From the NCBI RefSeq assembly GCF_005222835.1, contig NZ_STGA01000062.1, positions 87,315-151,314 of the forward strand: 64,000 nucleotides of DNA, in the 5' to 3' direction. Under the pieces are notes generated by a model. The model was not told where the DNA came from, ran no database searches, and saw only the letters and a list, made by a program, of their open reading frames with translations. Below, piece after piece: positions 45,836 through 56,385 of this stretch; the first letter of the stretch is position 1; every line of letters starts with the position of its first letter. The position numbers were made by a program, and so were the translations under genes. The DNA comes from Rhizobium sp. FKY42 (GTDB lineage: Bacteria > Pseudomonadota > Alphaproteobacteria > Rhizobiales > Rhizobiaceae).

Positions 45836-46291
45836 TCAAGCAAACCGCCCCGCCATGCGGGTGGCGGCCAGCGCCAGATCGACAATGTTCTGGCGAATGC
45901 GTGATTCCATCAGTCCCGCGACCTGCGGATATTCCTCCAGCAGGCGATGAAACAGGGTGCGGGGAATGCGAACAACTTCACCGTCGTCCGAAGCGATGGC
46001 GGTGAACTTGCGCTCCACCATGGTCACAAGCGCAAGTTCGGAGAGAAGCGTTCCGGGTCCGGCGCGATCCCGGAATTCAAGCTCGCCCGATCGGCTTTCG
46101 ACGTAAAGGTCGAAATGGCCTCGTGAGACGACGAAGGCGCATTCCGCTGGTGAATGTTCGCGAAACAGCGCCTGCCCCTTCTGGATATTGCGGCGCTCGG
46201 CACCGAAGGCGATCAGCCGCAACTGGTCGCTATCCAGCCCCTGGAAAAGCGGAACCTGAGCCAGAAGCTGGATATCATCGCTGAGCGTCAT
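45836..46291 (-). CDS. Cyclic-nucleotide-binding-domain protein
   Basis: This 151-residue protein is one cyclic-nucleotide-binding domain (VPLFQGLDSDQLRLIAFGAERRNIQKGQALFREHSPAECAFVVSRGHFDLYV, then DRAGPGTLLSELALVTMVERKFTAIASDDGEVVRIPRTLFHRLLEEYP), without DNA-binding or enzyme parts. Phosphate-binding residues around LLSELALV differ from the canonical GE(L/A)AL...R(A/T)A cassette, so ligand binding is unsure. It follows the CenR/OtpR-type regulator after 12 bases on the same strand, a pairing also seen in Brucella, where the neighbour of otpR is annotated as a protein-kinase regulatory subunit. Confidence 0.85.
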   Translation of the reverse strand: MTLSDDIQLLAQVPLFQGLDSDQLRLIAFGAERRNIQKGQALFREHSPAECAFVVSRGHFDLYVESRSGELEFRDRAGPGTLLSELALVTMVERKFTAIASDDGEVVRIPRTLFHRLLEEYPQVAGLMESRIRQNIVDLALAATRMAGRFA

Positions 46292-46303
46292 TTCAATTCA
46301 CCC

Positions 46304-46987
46304 TCACGGCACGATCTTGTAGCCGCCATTCTCGGTCACGAGAATCTCGGCATTGGAGGGATCCCGCTCGATTTTCTGGCGAAGACGATAAACGTGGGTT
46401 TCCAGCGTGTGCGTCGTGACGCCTGAATTATAGCCCCAGACCTCTTCGAGCAGGATGTCGCGCGTCACAACCTTCTGCCCTGCGCGGTAAAGGTAGCGGA
46501 TGATCGCTGATTCCTTTTCCGTCAGGCGGATCTTCTTGCCGTCATCTGTCGTCAGAAGTTTCTGGCTCGGCTTGAACACGTAAGGGCCAACAGTGAAGGT
46601 GGCGTCTTCGCTCTGTTCATACTGGCGAAGCTGTGCCCGCATGCGAGCAAGAAGCACGGCAAAGCGGAAGGGCTTGGTGACATAGTCGTTTGCGCCCGCT
46701 TCCAGTCCCAGAATGGTGTCGGAATCCGTATCGTGGCCCGTCAGCATGATGATGGGCGCCTTGAAGCCACCTTTTCGCATCAGCTTCACGGCTTCGCGCC
46801 CGTCCATGTCCGGCAAGCCAACATCCATGATCAGGAGATCGACCTGAGCTGCCTTGGCCGTTGCCATGGCCTTTGTTGCCGTGGCTTCCTGCAGGAGGCT
46901 GAATTCCTCGTACAGTGAAAGTTGCTCGACCAGCGTTTCACGCAGATCATTGTCATCATCCACCAGCAGTACAGTCCGCGCTGCCAT
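46304..46987 (-). CDS. cenR: OmpR-family response regulator, CenR/OtpR-like
   Basis: This 227-residue protein has a receiver domain (1-120) and an OmpR-type winged helix (about 130-227). Phospho-acceptor is D55 in LLIMDVGLPD, the acidic pair DDD at 10-12, switch threonine in MLTGHD and lysine in VTKPFRF. The output part has TEKESAIIRYLYRAGQKVVTRDILLEEVWGYNSGVTTHTLETHVYRLRQKIERDP. Close relatives in Caulobacter (CenR) and Brucella (OtpR) are essential regulators of envelope integrity. The identification rests on the overall sequence and the cyclic-nucleotide-domain gene downstream. The kinase is not encoded nearby. Confidence 0.82.
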   Translation of the reverse strand: MAARTVLLVDDDNDLRETLVEQLSLYEEFSLLQEATATKAMATAKAAQVDLLIMDVGLPDMDGREAVKLMRKGGFKAPIIMLTGHDTDSDTILGLEAGANDYVTKPFRFAVLLARMRAQLRQYEQSEDATFTVGPYVFKPSQKLLTTDDGKKIRLTEKESAIIRYLYRAGQKVVTRDILLEEVWGYNSGVTTHTLETHVYRLRQKIERDPSNAEILVTENGGYKIVP

Positions 46988-47106
46988 CGATATCTACGCC
47001 TTTCTTGAAGTTGATCGCCGAAAAGGTTCGGCAGGCTTCGATTCATCTTCCATCATGCTATGATTCCATTCGAAATCATATCCAAAGCAATTCTGTGTGA
47101 GACAAA

Positions 47107-47649
47107 ATGGGTGGGGAAAAGGTCAATCGCAAGGCCACAATCATCACGGTACATCACAGCCCCGTCAGTCGCTCTCGTGCTGTGGTGTCGCTGGGTAATG
47201 TCAAGGTTGCAGCTGCCATTGGAAGGTCTGGCCGCACCAGCCGCAAGCGGGAAGGCGATGGAGCAACCCCGATCGCCGACATGAAGGTGCTCTACGGGTT
47301 CCTGCGCGGCGATCGCCTCAAGGGTGTCAAGACGCCTTTGCCGACCCGGCGCATCGCAGGAAACATGCTGTGGTGCGATGAGCCGGGCCATCCCAGCTAC
47401 AACCGACTTGTCAGAGCGCCTTTCAAACCCAGTCACGAAGAGATGAGCCGCAAGGATGGGCTCTATGATATCTGTCTCGTGCTCGATTGGAACATAAGCT
47501 CGCGTGCCCGTTACCGCGGTTCAGCCATCTTCTTTCACCTCATCCGGCCGGGTTATGAGCCGACGGCTGGCTGCATTGCGGTGTCGCTGAAAGACATGCG
47601 GCGGATCCTGCCGTATATTCGCACAGGTACGCGGGTGCGGGTTTTCTAG
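47107..47649 (+). CDS. L,D-transpeptidase (YkuD) family protein
   Basis: This 180-residue protein carries a YkuD catalytic domain, which forms 3-3 peptidoglycan cross-links or attaches proteins to the wall. The catalytic block is AIFFHLIRPGYEPTAGCIAVSLKDM (about 137-161), with the histidine and the active-site cysteine in AGCIAV in place of the usual HGC or SGC. TGRSGRTSRKREGDGATP earlier matches the substrate-strand pattern. No signal peptide is visible. It is divergent from the CenR/OtpR gene across a 120-base gap. Confidence 0.83.
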   Translation: MGGEKVNRKATIITVHHSPVSRSRAVVSLGNVKVAAAIGRSGRTSRKREGDGATPIADMKVLYGFLRGDRLKGVKTPLPTRRIAGNMLWCDEPGHPSYNRLVRAPFKPSHEEMSRKDGLYDICLVLDWNISSRARYRGSAIFFHLIRPGYEPTAGCIAVSLKDMRRILPYIRTGTRVRVF

Positions 47650-47677
47650 GAGACTTCGAGGGAGGAGATCTGGGGAA

Positions 47678-47699
47678 CTGTCGCATCCCTGAAACATGG
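47678..47699 (+). promoter_or_regulatory. Candidate Pho box upstream of phoX
   Basis: CTGTCGCATCC and CTGAAACATGG start 11 bases apart (47678 and 47689), the spacing of two PhoB half-sites (CTGTCAT repeats). Match is fair, not exact. It lies 50 bases ahead of phoX. Confidence 0.4.
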
Positions 47700-47749
47700 C
47701 AGGCCTAGATTGGAACACCTTTAAAAGAGAGCAATCAGGAGACGGTTCG

Positions 47750-49744
47750 ATGAACGAGCATGTGACGCATAATCCTTTCCCTACCTCGCTGTTGGAAGAG
47801 GCGGATGGCGAGGGCCACAACATCAGCGATAACGCCACGATGGGCGAAATCATTTCGAAGCGGTTCTCGCGCCGCAATTTCCTGCAAGGGTCTCTCGCGG
47901 TTTCCGCGATTGCGGCGACCGTCAGCCCTGTTGCGCTGATGAGCGCAGACGAGGCGCGTGCGGCGGGCAAGGCCGGTTCCGCTTTCAACTTCAACGAAAT
48001 CGAAGCTGGCGTCGATGCCAAGCATCACGTGGCGGAAGGCTATAATGCAGATGTGCTGCTGCGCTGGGGCGATGCGGTTCTGCCGGGCGCGCCGAACTTC
48101 GATCCCCTGAAGCAGACGGCAGAGGCACAGGCCAAGCAGTTCGGCTACAACAATGATTACGTGGGCTTCATTCCGCTGGAAGGGTCTTCCACTCACGGCC
48201 TTCTGGTTGTGAACCATGAGTACACCAACCCGCATCTGATGTTCCCTGGCCTCGTCAAGATCGTCGATGGCAAGGTCAAGCAAAACAAGCTTTCCAAGGA
48301 GCAGGTGGATGTCGAAATGGCTGCCCATGGCGGCACCATTGTTGAAATCCGCAAGCAGAACGGCAAGTGGCAGGTGATTGCCGATGGCAAGATGAACCGC
48401 CGCATCACCTCCAACACCCCGATGCAGATCACCGGCCCTGCCGCTGGTCATGATCGCCTGAAGACTGCGGCCGATCCGACCGGCACCAAGGTGTTCGGCA
48501 CACTGAACAACTGTGCGGGCGGGGTGACTCCGTGGGGCACCTACATCATGGCGGAAGAAAACTTCCACGGTTACTTCCAGGGCAAGCTGCCGGAAGGCCA
48601 TGCCGAAGCGGCCAATTACAAGCGTTATGGTGTGCCGGAAGGCTCCTATGAGTGGGGCAATTTCTACGACCGCTTCGACCTTTCCAAGGAGCCGAACGAG
48701 CCGAACCGCTTCGGCTGGATTGTGGAAGTGGATGCCATGGATCCGACGTCTACGCCGAAGAAGCGCACGGCCCTTGGCCGCTTCAAGCATGAGGGTGCGG
48801 AAAGCATCGTGGCGAAGAATGGCAAGGTCGTCTTCTATCTCGGCGATGACGAGCGCTTCGACTATGTCTACAAGTTCGTGACTGACGGCACCTTCAACCC
48901 GAAGGATCGCAAGGCCAATATGGACCTGCTCGACAAGGGCACGCTTTATGTCGCCAAGTTTGGCGAAGACGGTTCCATGCAGTGGCTGCCCATGGTCCAT
49001 GGTCAAGGGCCGCTAACGGAAGCAAACGGCTTCAAGAGCCAGGCCGATGTGCTGATCGAAACGCGCAAGGCAGGCGATCTTTTGGGTGCCACCAAGATGG
49101 ACCGCCCGGAAGACATTCAGCCGAACGCTGTGAACGGCAAGGTCTACGTGATGTTGACCAACAACAGCAAGCGCAAGGCCGATCAGGTCAACGCCGCCAA
49201 TCCGCGTGCGGAAAACGCCTTCGGTCACATCATCGAGATCACTGAAAACGATAGCGATTTCACCGCGACTGCCGGTAAGTGGGAAGTGCTGCTGAAGTGC
49301 GGCGATCCGTCCGTTGCGGCCGTTGGCGCCACATTCTCGACGGAAACGACGAAGAACGGCTGGTTCGGTATGCCGGATAACTGTGCAGTGGATAGCGCAG
49401 GTCGTCTGTGGGTGGCAACGGATGGCAACAGCCCGAAGGGCACCGGTCGTACCGATGGTCTCTGGGCGGTCGATACGGAAGGTGCGGCTCGCGCCACGTC
49501 CAAGCTGTTCTTCCGGGTGCCAGTTGGTGCAGAAATGTGTGGCCCACTGTTCACGCCGGACGATGAGACGGCCTTCGTTGCCGTTCAGCATCCGGCTGAT
49601 GGCGGTGAGGATTGGGAAGGCCATGGCCGTCCGTCCTATTACGAGGATCTCTCCACCCGCTGGCCGGACTTCAAGCCGGATATGCCGACCCGTCCGGCTG
49701 TGGTCGCGATTACCAAGATCGGCGGCGGCAAGATTGCCGTATAG
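47750..49744 (+). CDS. phoX: PhoX-type alkaline phosphatase, Tat-exported
   Basis: This 664-residue protein belongs to the PhoX family of calcium/iron phosphatases that release phosphate outside the cytoplasm. The signal is unusually far from the N-terminus: a twin-arginine motif SRRNFLQGSLAVSAIAATVSP at about residues 42-62, ending ADEARAAG. The core has VNHEYTNPHLMFPG, LNNCAGGVTPWGTYIMAEENFHGYF (about 260-284), ALGRFKHEGAESI, RPEDIQPN and the late PDNCAVDSAGRLWVATDGN with metal ligands. ATG 47750 follows AGGAG. A terminator lies 15 bases after the stop codon. Confidence 0.92.
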   Translation: MNEHVTHNPFPTSLLEEADGEGHNISDNATMGEIISKRFSRRNFLQGSLAVSAIAATVSPVALMSADEARAAGKAGSAFNFNEIEAGVDAKHHVAEGYNADVLLRWGDAVLPGAPNFDPLKQTAEAQAKQFGYNNDYVGFIPLEGSSTHGLLVVNHEYTNPHLMFPGLVKIVDGKVKQNKLSKEQVDVEMAAHGGTIVEIRKQNGKWQVIADGKMNRRITSNTPMQITGPAAGHDRLKTAADPTGTKVFGTLNNCAGGVTPWGTYIMAEENFHGYFQGKLPEGHAEAANYKRYGVPEGSYEWGNFYDRFDLSKEPNEPNRFGWIVEVDAMDPTSTPKKRTALGRFKHEGAESIVAKNGKVVFYLGDDERFDYVYKFVTDGTFNPKDRKANMDLLDKGTLYVAKFGEDGSMQWLPMVHGQGPLTEANGFKSQADVLIETRKAGDLLGATKMDRPEDIQPNAVNGKVYVMLTNNSKRKADQVNAANPRAENAFGHIIEITENDSDFTATAGKWEVLLKCGDPSVAAVGATFSTETTKNGWFGMPDNCAVDSAGRLWVATDGNSPKGTGRTDGLWAVDTEGAARATSKLFFRVPVGAEMCGPLFTPDDETAFVAVQHPADGGEDWEGHGRPSYYEDLSTRWPDFKPDMPTRPAVVAITKIGGGKIAV

Positions 49745-49758
49745 CATTTGAACTGAGG

Positions 49759-49788
49759 GGGCCTCGCGATCCTATCGCGGGGCCTTTT
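49759..49788 (+). terminator. Intrinsic terminator of phoX
   Basis: GGCCTCGCGAT-cct-ATCGCGGGGCC followed by TTTTCC forms an 11-bp stem. Confidence 0.85.
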
Positions 49789-49847
49789 CCTGCCTGCTCT
49801 GCGCAATTCCGAACGCAAAACCGGTTCCCAATTTTGTTGGAATTGCT

Positions 49848-50681
49848 TTATCTTCCAATCGCAATCGCCCCCGCTGCCACAATCAGGCAGGCGAGAATGC
49901 GCTTGGGACTGAGTGTTTCCCCCAGGAACAACCGTCCGATGATCATTGCGAAGACGACGCTTGTCTCGCGGATGGCGGTGATCGGGCCTGCTGGTCCCAT
50001 GGAATAGGCTATGATCACCACGCCATAGGCGATCAGCACGAAAACGCCCGCCAGCAGCGCCTTCTGGCATTCGCGCTCCCTGAGGTTCAGGGTGAACTTT
50101 CCGCGCATCAGCACGTAAGCGACAATCAGCAGTACGCCATAGGTGAACAGAACCCAGGCGGCATAGGCTTTCGGGTCATCGAAATGCTTCACTCCGGTGG
50201 AATCGACCGTCGCATAGGTCGCAATGATCAGGCCGGTCAAAAGCGCCCAGAGGATCGAGGACGTGGGCGCCCGGTTGCGCCCGATGGACAGGCTCATGAT
50301 GCCGATGGCCACCAGCGACACGCCGATCAACTGGCTGAAGCTCAACATCTGGCCCGTTAGCAAAAAGGTGCCGAGTGAGACGAGCAGCGGCACCGAGCCG
50401 CGTACTATGGGGTAGACCTGTCCGAGATCCCCTAGCCGATAGGCGAAAACGAGGAATACACTATAGGCGACCTGCAACAGCGACGACGCCAGGATAAAGC
50501 CGAAGCCCATCAATGTGGGCAGGGGAAAATAGAAGAGAAGCAGTGGCAGCGTTGCTGCAATGCCGGTCACACCCATAACGGTGATGGACCAGAGGCGGTC
50601 GGCACCGGAGCGCAGAAAGGCGTTCCAGCTTGCATGCAAAATCGCTGCCGTCAGTGCCAGCGCAATCACGGCGGGGCTCAT
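49848..50681 (-). CDS. EamA (DMT superfamily) transporter
   Basis: This 277-residue protein has ten hydrophobic helices in two EamA repeats; the first starts AVIALALTAAILHASWNAFLRSG and the second near ILWALLTGLIIATYATVDSTG. Glycine-rich turns and the late LGETLSPKRILACLIVAAGAIAIG are typical. The solute is unknown. ATG 50681 begins at the first helix; the frame is open 72 bases further upstream without support. It is the first gene after thiG on the same strand, in the place where thiE often lies in related genomes; whether it belongs to the thiamine transcript is open. Confidence 0.85.
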   Translation of the reverse strand: MSPAVIALALTAAILHASWNAFLRSGADRLWSITVMGVTGIAATLPLLLFYFPLPTLMGFGFILASSLLQVAYSVFLVFAYRLGDLGQVYPIVRGSVPLLVSLGTFLLTGQMLSFSQLIGVSLVAIGIMSLSIGRNRAPTSSILWALLTGLIIATYATVDSTGVKHFDDPKAYAAWVLFTYGVLLIVAYVLMRGKFTLNLRERECQKALLAGVFVLIAYGVVIIAYSMGPAGPITAIRETSVVFAMIIGRLFLGETLSPKRILACLIVAAGAIAIGR

Positions 50682-50806
50682 GTGGAAGCCACTGTCAAGA
50701 GGGTAGGGGAGAGGTAGGCGGGCATTGTGTGAACCAGTGATTTGTCGCAACACTGGGACCGCCCGCCATTTATGTCAATCATGTGACAGTGGCGTCACGC
50801 CCCGCT

Positions 50807-51583
50807 TCACGCAAAAACACCCTTGCCGATGACGGGCGTGGACGGAACGGCCATATCCCTTGGCTCCAGAAGGCCTGCATCATAGCCCAGCTTGCCTGCC
50901 TCGATTGCCAAGGCGAAGGCTCTTGCCATACTGGCCGGGTCGCCCGCGCCGGACACGGCGGTGTTCAAGAGCACCGCATCGTAGCCCAGTTCCATGACCG
51001 TCGTGGCATGGGAGGGGCGTCCCATGCCGGCATCGACGATCAACGGAATATCGGGAAACTCTGCCCGCATGGAACGCAGCGCCGGGATGTTCTGCGGACC
51101 CATGGCGCTGCCAATCGGCGCGCACCAAGGCATCAGTACCTTGCAGCCTGCCTGCAGCAGGCGCTCACCCACGACCAGATCGTCCGTCGTGTAGGGAAAG
51201 ACCTCAAACCCTTCATCGCTCAGGATACGGGCAGCCTCTACCAGCTGGAAGACATCCGGCTGTAGCGTGTCCTGATGGCCGATCAGCTCCAGCTTGATCC
51301 AGTTGGTGCGGAAGAGATCGCGCGCCATTTTTGCCGTCAACACCGCTTCGGATACGGCATGGCATCCGGCGGTGTTGGGCAGAACATGCACACCCAGGTC
51401 TCGGATCATTTCGATGAAACCGCCGCCCGTGCGCCCACCGGCGGTTTCGCGCCGCAGCGAGACAGTCACGATCTCGGTTCCAGATTGCCTCACGGCGGCA
51501 GACAGGTCTAGCGGCGATGGATAGCGGGCGGTGCCGAGCAGCAGACGGGAGCGGACTGTCGTTCCATAGAGGCAGAATGCCAT
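50807..51583 (-). CDS. thiG: Thiazole synthase
   Basis: This 258-residue TIM-barrel enzyme forms the thiazole phosphate ring of thiamine from deoxyxylulose phosphate, dehydroglycine and ThiS-thiocarboxylate. The Schiff-base lysine is K97 in NWIKLELIG. Other blocks are TVSLRRE (about 40), [13 protein letters not shown] (about 68-80), [29 protein letters not shown] and [12 protein letters not shown]. It is the fourth gene of thiC-thiO-thiS-thiG, two bases after thiS. Confidence 0.96.
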   Translation of the reverse strand: MAFCLYGTTVRSRLLLGTARYPSPLDLSAAVRQSGTEIVTVSLRRETAGGRTGGGFIEMIRDLGVHVLPNTAGCHAVSEAVLTAKMARDLFRTNWIKLELIGHQDTLQPDVFQLVEAARILSDEGFEVFPYTTDDLVVGERLLQAGCKVLMPWCAPIGSAMGPQNIPALRSMRAEFPDIPLIVDAGMGRPSHATTVMELGYDAVLLNTAVSGAGDPASMARAFALAIEAGKLGYDAGLLEPRDMAVPSTPVIGKGVFA

Positions 51584-51585
51584 GG

Positions 51586-51783
51586 TCAGCCTCCCTGCCG
51601 GGGCGAGAGGATCTCTATCCGGTCATTCGGTTTTAGTTTCAACGTCCCCCGTTCTTCGCGGTGAACGAGTTCCTCATTGACAGCTGTTGCCAGCCATTCG
51701 CCTTCGTATTCCATTTCCTGCAGCAGATCAGCGAGCGTCTTGGCCCGAACACTGACATTTTCGCCGTTCACGATCACGTTCAT
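51586..51783 (-). CDS. thiS: Sulfur carrier protein ThiS
   Basis: This 65-residue ubiquitin-like protein brings sulfur to ThiG as a thiocarboxylate on its C-terminal glycine. The end [11 protein letters not shown] gives the obligatory Gly-Gly, and the start [21 protein letters not shown] is typical. The start codon overlaps the thiO stop codon in ATGA. No separate ThiF is encoded nearby. Confidence 0.95.
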   Translation of the reverse strand: MNVIVNGENVSVRAKTLADLLQEMEYEGEWLATAVNEELVHREERGTLKLKPNDRIEILSPRQGG

Positions 51784-52757
51784 GCCGCTCCCTTTCGTCT
51801 GCTTCGCTGGAGAAGATCCGCGGCCTCCTTCGCGAGTGCGGGTGCTGCCAGAAATCCATGGCGATAGAGCCCGGTAATGGCGATGCCGTCCCGTGTTTTC
51901 ACAATACGCGGCGTGTTGTTGATGAAGGCCGGACGAACGCCTGCTCCCGTTTCCAGAATGCGGGCCTCGCCGAAGGCCGGGTGAAGCGCAAAGGCGATGT
52001 TGAGCAGTTCCATGATCGAGCGAGCGGAGGCCTCGCTCCCGTCATTGCTCTCGATCATGGTTGCGCCCAGCATGAAGCGCCCCTCGCCACGAGGGACGAT
52101 GTAGATCGGGTGGCGTGGATGCAGGACACGCACGGTGCGGGTCAGCTGGATGTCGCGGGTCTCCAGCATCAGCATTTCCCCGCGCACACCGCGCAGGCCC
52201 TTTATCGTGCCAATGGCGGAGGGACCGGTGCAATCAACCACGCTGGAGAAGGTGCGCAGCGGCGTTGCCAGTCGTTGGCTAAAGGACATGGTGACACCGC
52301 AATTTTCCAGTTTTTCCTGAAGGCTGCGCAGTGCCTTCCGCGGGTCCAGATGCGCTTCGCCGGCGAAATAGAGCCCGCGCTGAAAACGCCCCGCCAGCGC
52401 AGGTTCCAGCGCGGCAACGCCGTTTTCATCCAGCCATTGATAGCCATTGGTCCGTTTGGCAAAGCGCTCCAGTTCCACGCGATCACGGTTTTGCGCAACC
52501 ACCAGTGTCCCCTTGCGATGCACCAGTCCTGGCAGGGCTTGCTCCCACCAGTCGGCGGCGGAAAGGCCGAGTTCGAACACTGTCTCATTGGCCGATTCCC
52601 GCTCACACCAGGGTGCCAGCATGCCTCCGGCATAATAGGATGCGCCATGACCGCCCGAAGGGGCGGTATCATTCAGCGTCACGTTCAGGCCGCGGCGGCG
52701 CAATTCATAGGCGAGCACGAGGCCGGCAACACCGGCCCCTTTGATCAGAATGCTCAT
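51780..52757 (-). CDS. thiO: Glycine oxidase ThiO
   Basis: This 325-residue FAD enzyme oxidises glycine to the dehydroglycine used by ThiG. The FAD motif KGAGVAGLVLAYELRRRGLNVTLND (about 6-30) opens the protein; GASYYAGGMLAPWCE (about 39-53) is the family loop, and the end TRDGIAITGLYRHGFLAAPALAKEAADLL closes the FAD site. It uses oxygen and marks an aerobic route. It overlaps thiS by four bases and follows thiC by three. Confidence 0.95.
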   Translation of the reverse strand: MSILIKGAGVAGLVLAYELRRRGLNVTLNDTAPSGGHGASYYAGGMLAPWCERESANETVFELGLSAADWWEQALPGLVHRKGTLVVAQNRDRVELERFAKRTNGYQWLDENGVAALEPALAGRFQRGLYFAGEAHLDPRKALRSLQEKLENCGVTMSFSQRLATPLRTFSSVVDCTGPSAIGTIKGLRGVRGEMLMLETRDIQLTRTVRVLHPRHPIYIVPRGEGRFMLGATMIESNDGSEASARSIMELLNIAFALHPAFGEARILETGAGVRPAFINNTPRIVKTRDGIAITGLYRHGFLAAPALAKEAADLLQRSRRKGAA

Positions 52758-52760
52758 CGT

Positions 52761-54620
<1,860 letters not shown>

Positions 54621-54689
54621 TCAGCCGGAAAGATGGATAGACGCCGAGACAAGGCTTATCGCCTTGTACAATTCGCGCGCTCGCACCGT

Positions 54690-54795
54690 CCCTACGCCAG
54701 TATGAACTGGATCAGGTTCAACGGGTCACCGCGCTGCTTGGCCTTTAAGCACAAGCCCAGCGGAATCTCAGCCCCTTGCGGGACACCCCTGGTGA
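54690..54795 (-). ncRNA. TPP riboswitch controlling thiCOSG
   Basis: The minus strand reads CAGGGGTGTCCCGCAAGGGGCTGAGATTCCGCTGGGC, later TGAACCTGATCCAGTTCA and ACTGGCGTAGGGACGG: the full THI-box set. A variable P3 insert with GCTTAAAGGCCAAGC lies between. It is about 110 bases ahead of thiC. Confidence 0.96.
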
Positions 54796-54804
54796 ATGCG
54801 CGCG

Positions 54805-54833
54805 ATTCTGGAGCGAACTGTCTGATGTGTCAA
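54805..54833 (-). promoter_or_regulatory. Housekeeping promoter of thiCOSG
   Basis: TTGACA (54833-54828), 17 bases, CAGAAT (54810-54805) on the minus strand. The start point would be about 54799, directly ahead of the TPP aptamer. Confidence 0.6.
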
Positions 54834-54935
54834 CGTCACATCTTGTGCGTTTGCAAAATTTTCTGCTCAGCTAAAGATTGAGATATTCGAATTTTCTATC
54901 AGATTACGGTCCGTGTCCGGGTTTCTGTCCGGTCT

Positions 54936-56012
54936 TCAGGCTTCAGGCACGTCAAAGGCTTCTCCTGGCCGAAGCGGACGGAACCTCTCAGGCTTGACTT
55001 GTGCTGCCTGAAGCGCATTGCGCAGCGCTGCCAGCGGTTCTTCTATGCCCTCATCGGTCAGCTTCACCGTGCCCCAGTGGTGGCCAATGGCGTAGGATGC
55101 CTTGGCAAGCTGCATTCCGGCCACGGCTTCCTCCGGGTTCTGGTGTTGCGCTTGCATGAACCAGCGCGGTTCATAGGCACCGATCGGCAGAATGGCCAGA
55201 CGGAAGGAGCCATGCTTTTCCTGTGCCGCCTTATAGTTGATGCCCTGATGGAAGCCCGTGTCACCAATGTGATAGATCTTGCCGGCCAGTGTCTCGATCA
55301 CGAAAGCGCCCCATAGAGCCATGCTGCGGTCGCCAAGCCCACGGGCCGACCAGTGGTGGCACGGCTCGCAATGGATGGTCACGTTTTTGCCGACATAATC
55401 CTTCGAGTCCCAATCCATGACGGTGATGCGCGGATCATCCAGTTCCGGTCCGAAGACTTTGTCGTTGCCAAGCGGCGTAATGTAGCGTGGACGATGGGCT
55501 GCGTGAATGCGCTTCAGCGTTTCGATGTCCAGATGGTCATAGTGGTTGTGGGTAATGATCACGAGATCGATAGCCGGCAAATCTTCCAGCCGGATGCCGG
55601 GTTCGTTAACGCGTCTCGGTCCAGCAAAGGAAACGGGACTGGTGCGGTCCGACCAGACGGGGTCGGTCAGGATGTTCAGGCCCGCAACCTGGATCAGCAT
55701 GGAAGCATGCCCGACCATGGTCACCACCATGCGGTTTCCAGTAACACGCTTTTCAGGCTTTGCGCCTGCAAACGGGCTGGGATAGGCCTCAGGCCAGTCA
55801 ATGCTCTTGCTGTTAAACCGCCATTTCAGCAGATTGCCCAAGCCCTTCGGTGCCTCGCCACCCGGATTGAAGAAACGCGTTCCATCGAAATGATCGGACA
55901 CCGGCCCCGCATAATACTTATTGGCTGCCATGGCTCTCCCTGCCGCAAGCCCGCCTCCGAGAAGAGCAAGACCGCCGATTGCTGACCATTTCAAGAAGTT
56001 GCGTCGTTTCAT
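54936..56012 (-). CDS. Metallo-beta-lactamase-fold hydrolase, Tat-exported
   Basis: This 358-residue protein starts with a twin-arginine signal (MKRRNFLKWSAIGGLALLGGGLAAG, ending AMA) and has the metallo-hydrolase fold of the UlaG/NAPE-PLD group. The zinc signature is THNHYDHLD (about residues 155-163), preceded by MVGHASMLIQV and NILTDPVWSDRTSP, with GDTGFHQGI and the last histidine IGHHWGTVKL (about 305-314). It is probably a periplasmic phosphodiesterase; the substrate is unknown. It stands alone between the thi operon and the toxin-antitoxin-like pair. Confidence 0.88.
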   Translation of the reverse strand: MKRRNFLKWSAIGGLALLGGGLAAGRAMAANKYYAGPVSDHFDGTRFFNPGGEAPKGLGNLLKWRFNSKSIDWPEAYPSPFAGAKPEKRVTGNRMVVTMVGHASMLIQVAGLNILTDPVWSDRTSPVSFAGPRRVNEPGIRLEDLPAIDLVIITHNHYDHLDIETLKRIHAAHRPRYITPLGNDKVFGPELDDPRITVMDWDSKDYVGKNVTIHCEPCHHWSARGLGDRSMALWGAFVIETLAGKIYHIGDTGFHQGINYKAAQEKHGSFRLAILPIGAYEPRWFMQAQHQNPEEAVAGMQLAKASYAIGHHWGTVKLTDEGIEEPLAALRNALQAAQVKPERFRPLRPGEAFDVPEA

Positions 56013-56028
56013 CGCTCAATCCAAGGTA

Positions 56029-56385
56029 CTAATATTGATCGAGCCGGTTCATGATGAAATCTTTCACTTCATCGGTAAGGGCACCACATTGCGTGATGGA
56101 TATTTTTAAAGCCTGAACATGTGTTGGAGTGAGGCGACCAAGCACTTCTGCTTGGTTGACTTCGAATGCCATGTCCTTGATCAGCTGTTGTAATTCAATA
56201 TAGCTATCATGTTCGAGGAAGGGCGCCCCCTCAGCTCTCAAGATCATGTGCGGAGGGAATAGCGGTTTTGAGTTTATACGGAAAAACATATTCGCTTGGG
56301 GGCAAATACATATGTGCCGCTTGAATTTCGGCGGCTTAGTCTTGCGATCCCAAACGCGAATGACATGGCCAACCAGCAACGCCAT
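56029..56385 (-). CDS. Putative toxin partner of the Panacea-domain protein
   Basis: I cannot assign a known toxin family to this 118-residue protein. It reads GHVIRVWDRKTKPPKFKRH, then ICICPQANMFFRINSKPLFPPHMILRAE, then APFLEHDSYIELQQLI and a helical C-terminus. The N-terminal half looks like a small beta barrel with conserved His/Cys and Arg residues, the second half is helical. Its start codon directly follows the stop codon of the upstream Panacea gene (TAAATG, no gap), so the two are tightly coupled. Gene order, size and AT-rich composition are those of a toxin-antitoxin module; toxicity itself is inference. It may equally be an ArsR-like or adaptor protein. Confidence 0.6.
   Translation of the reverse strand: MALLVGHVIRVWDRKTKPPKFKRHICICPQANMFFRINSKPLFPPHMILRAEGAPFLEHDSYIELQQLIKDMAFEVNQAEVLGRLTPTHVQALKISITQCGALTDEVKDFIMNRLDQY

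Noticed and set aside
47735..49006. 423-residue open frame opposite phoX
   Set aside because: Antisense shadow of a clear PhoX gene; no domain and no start signal.
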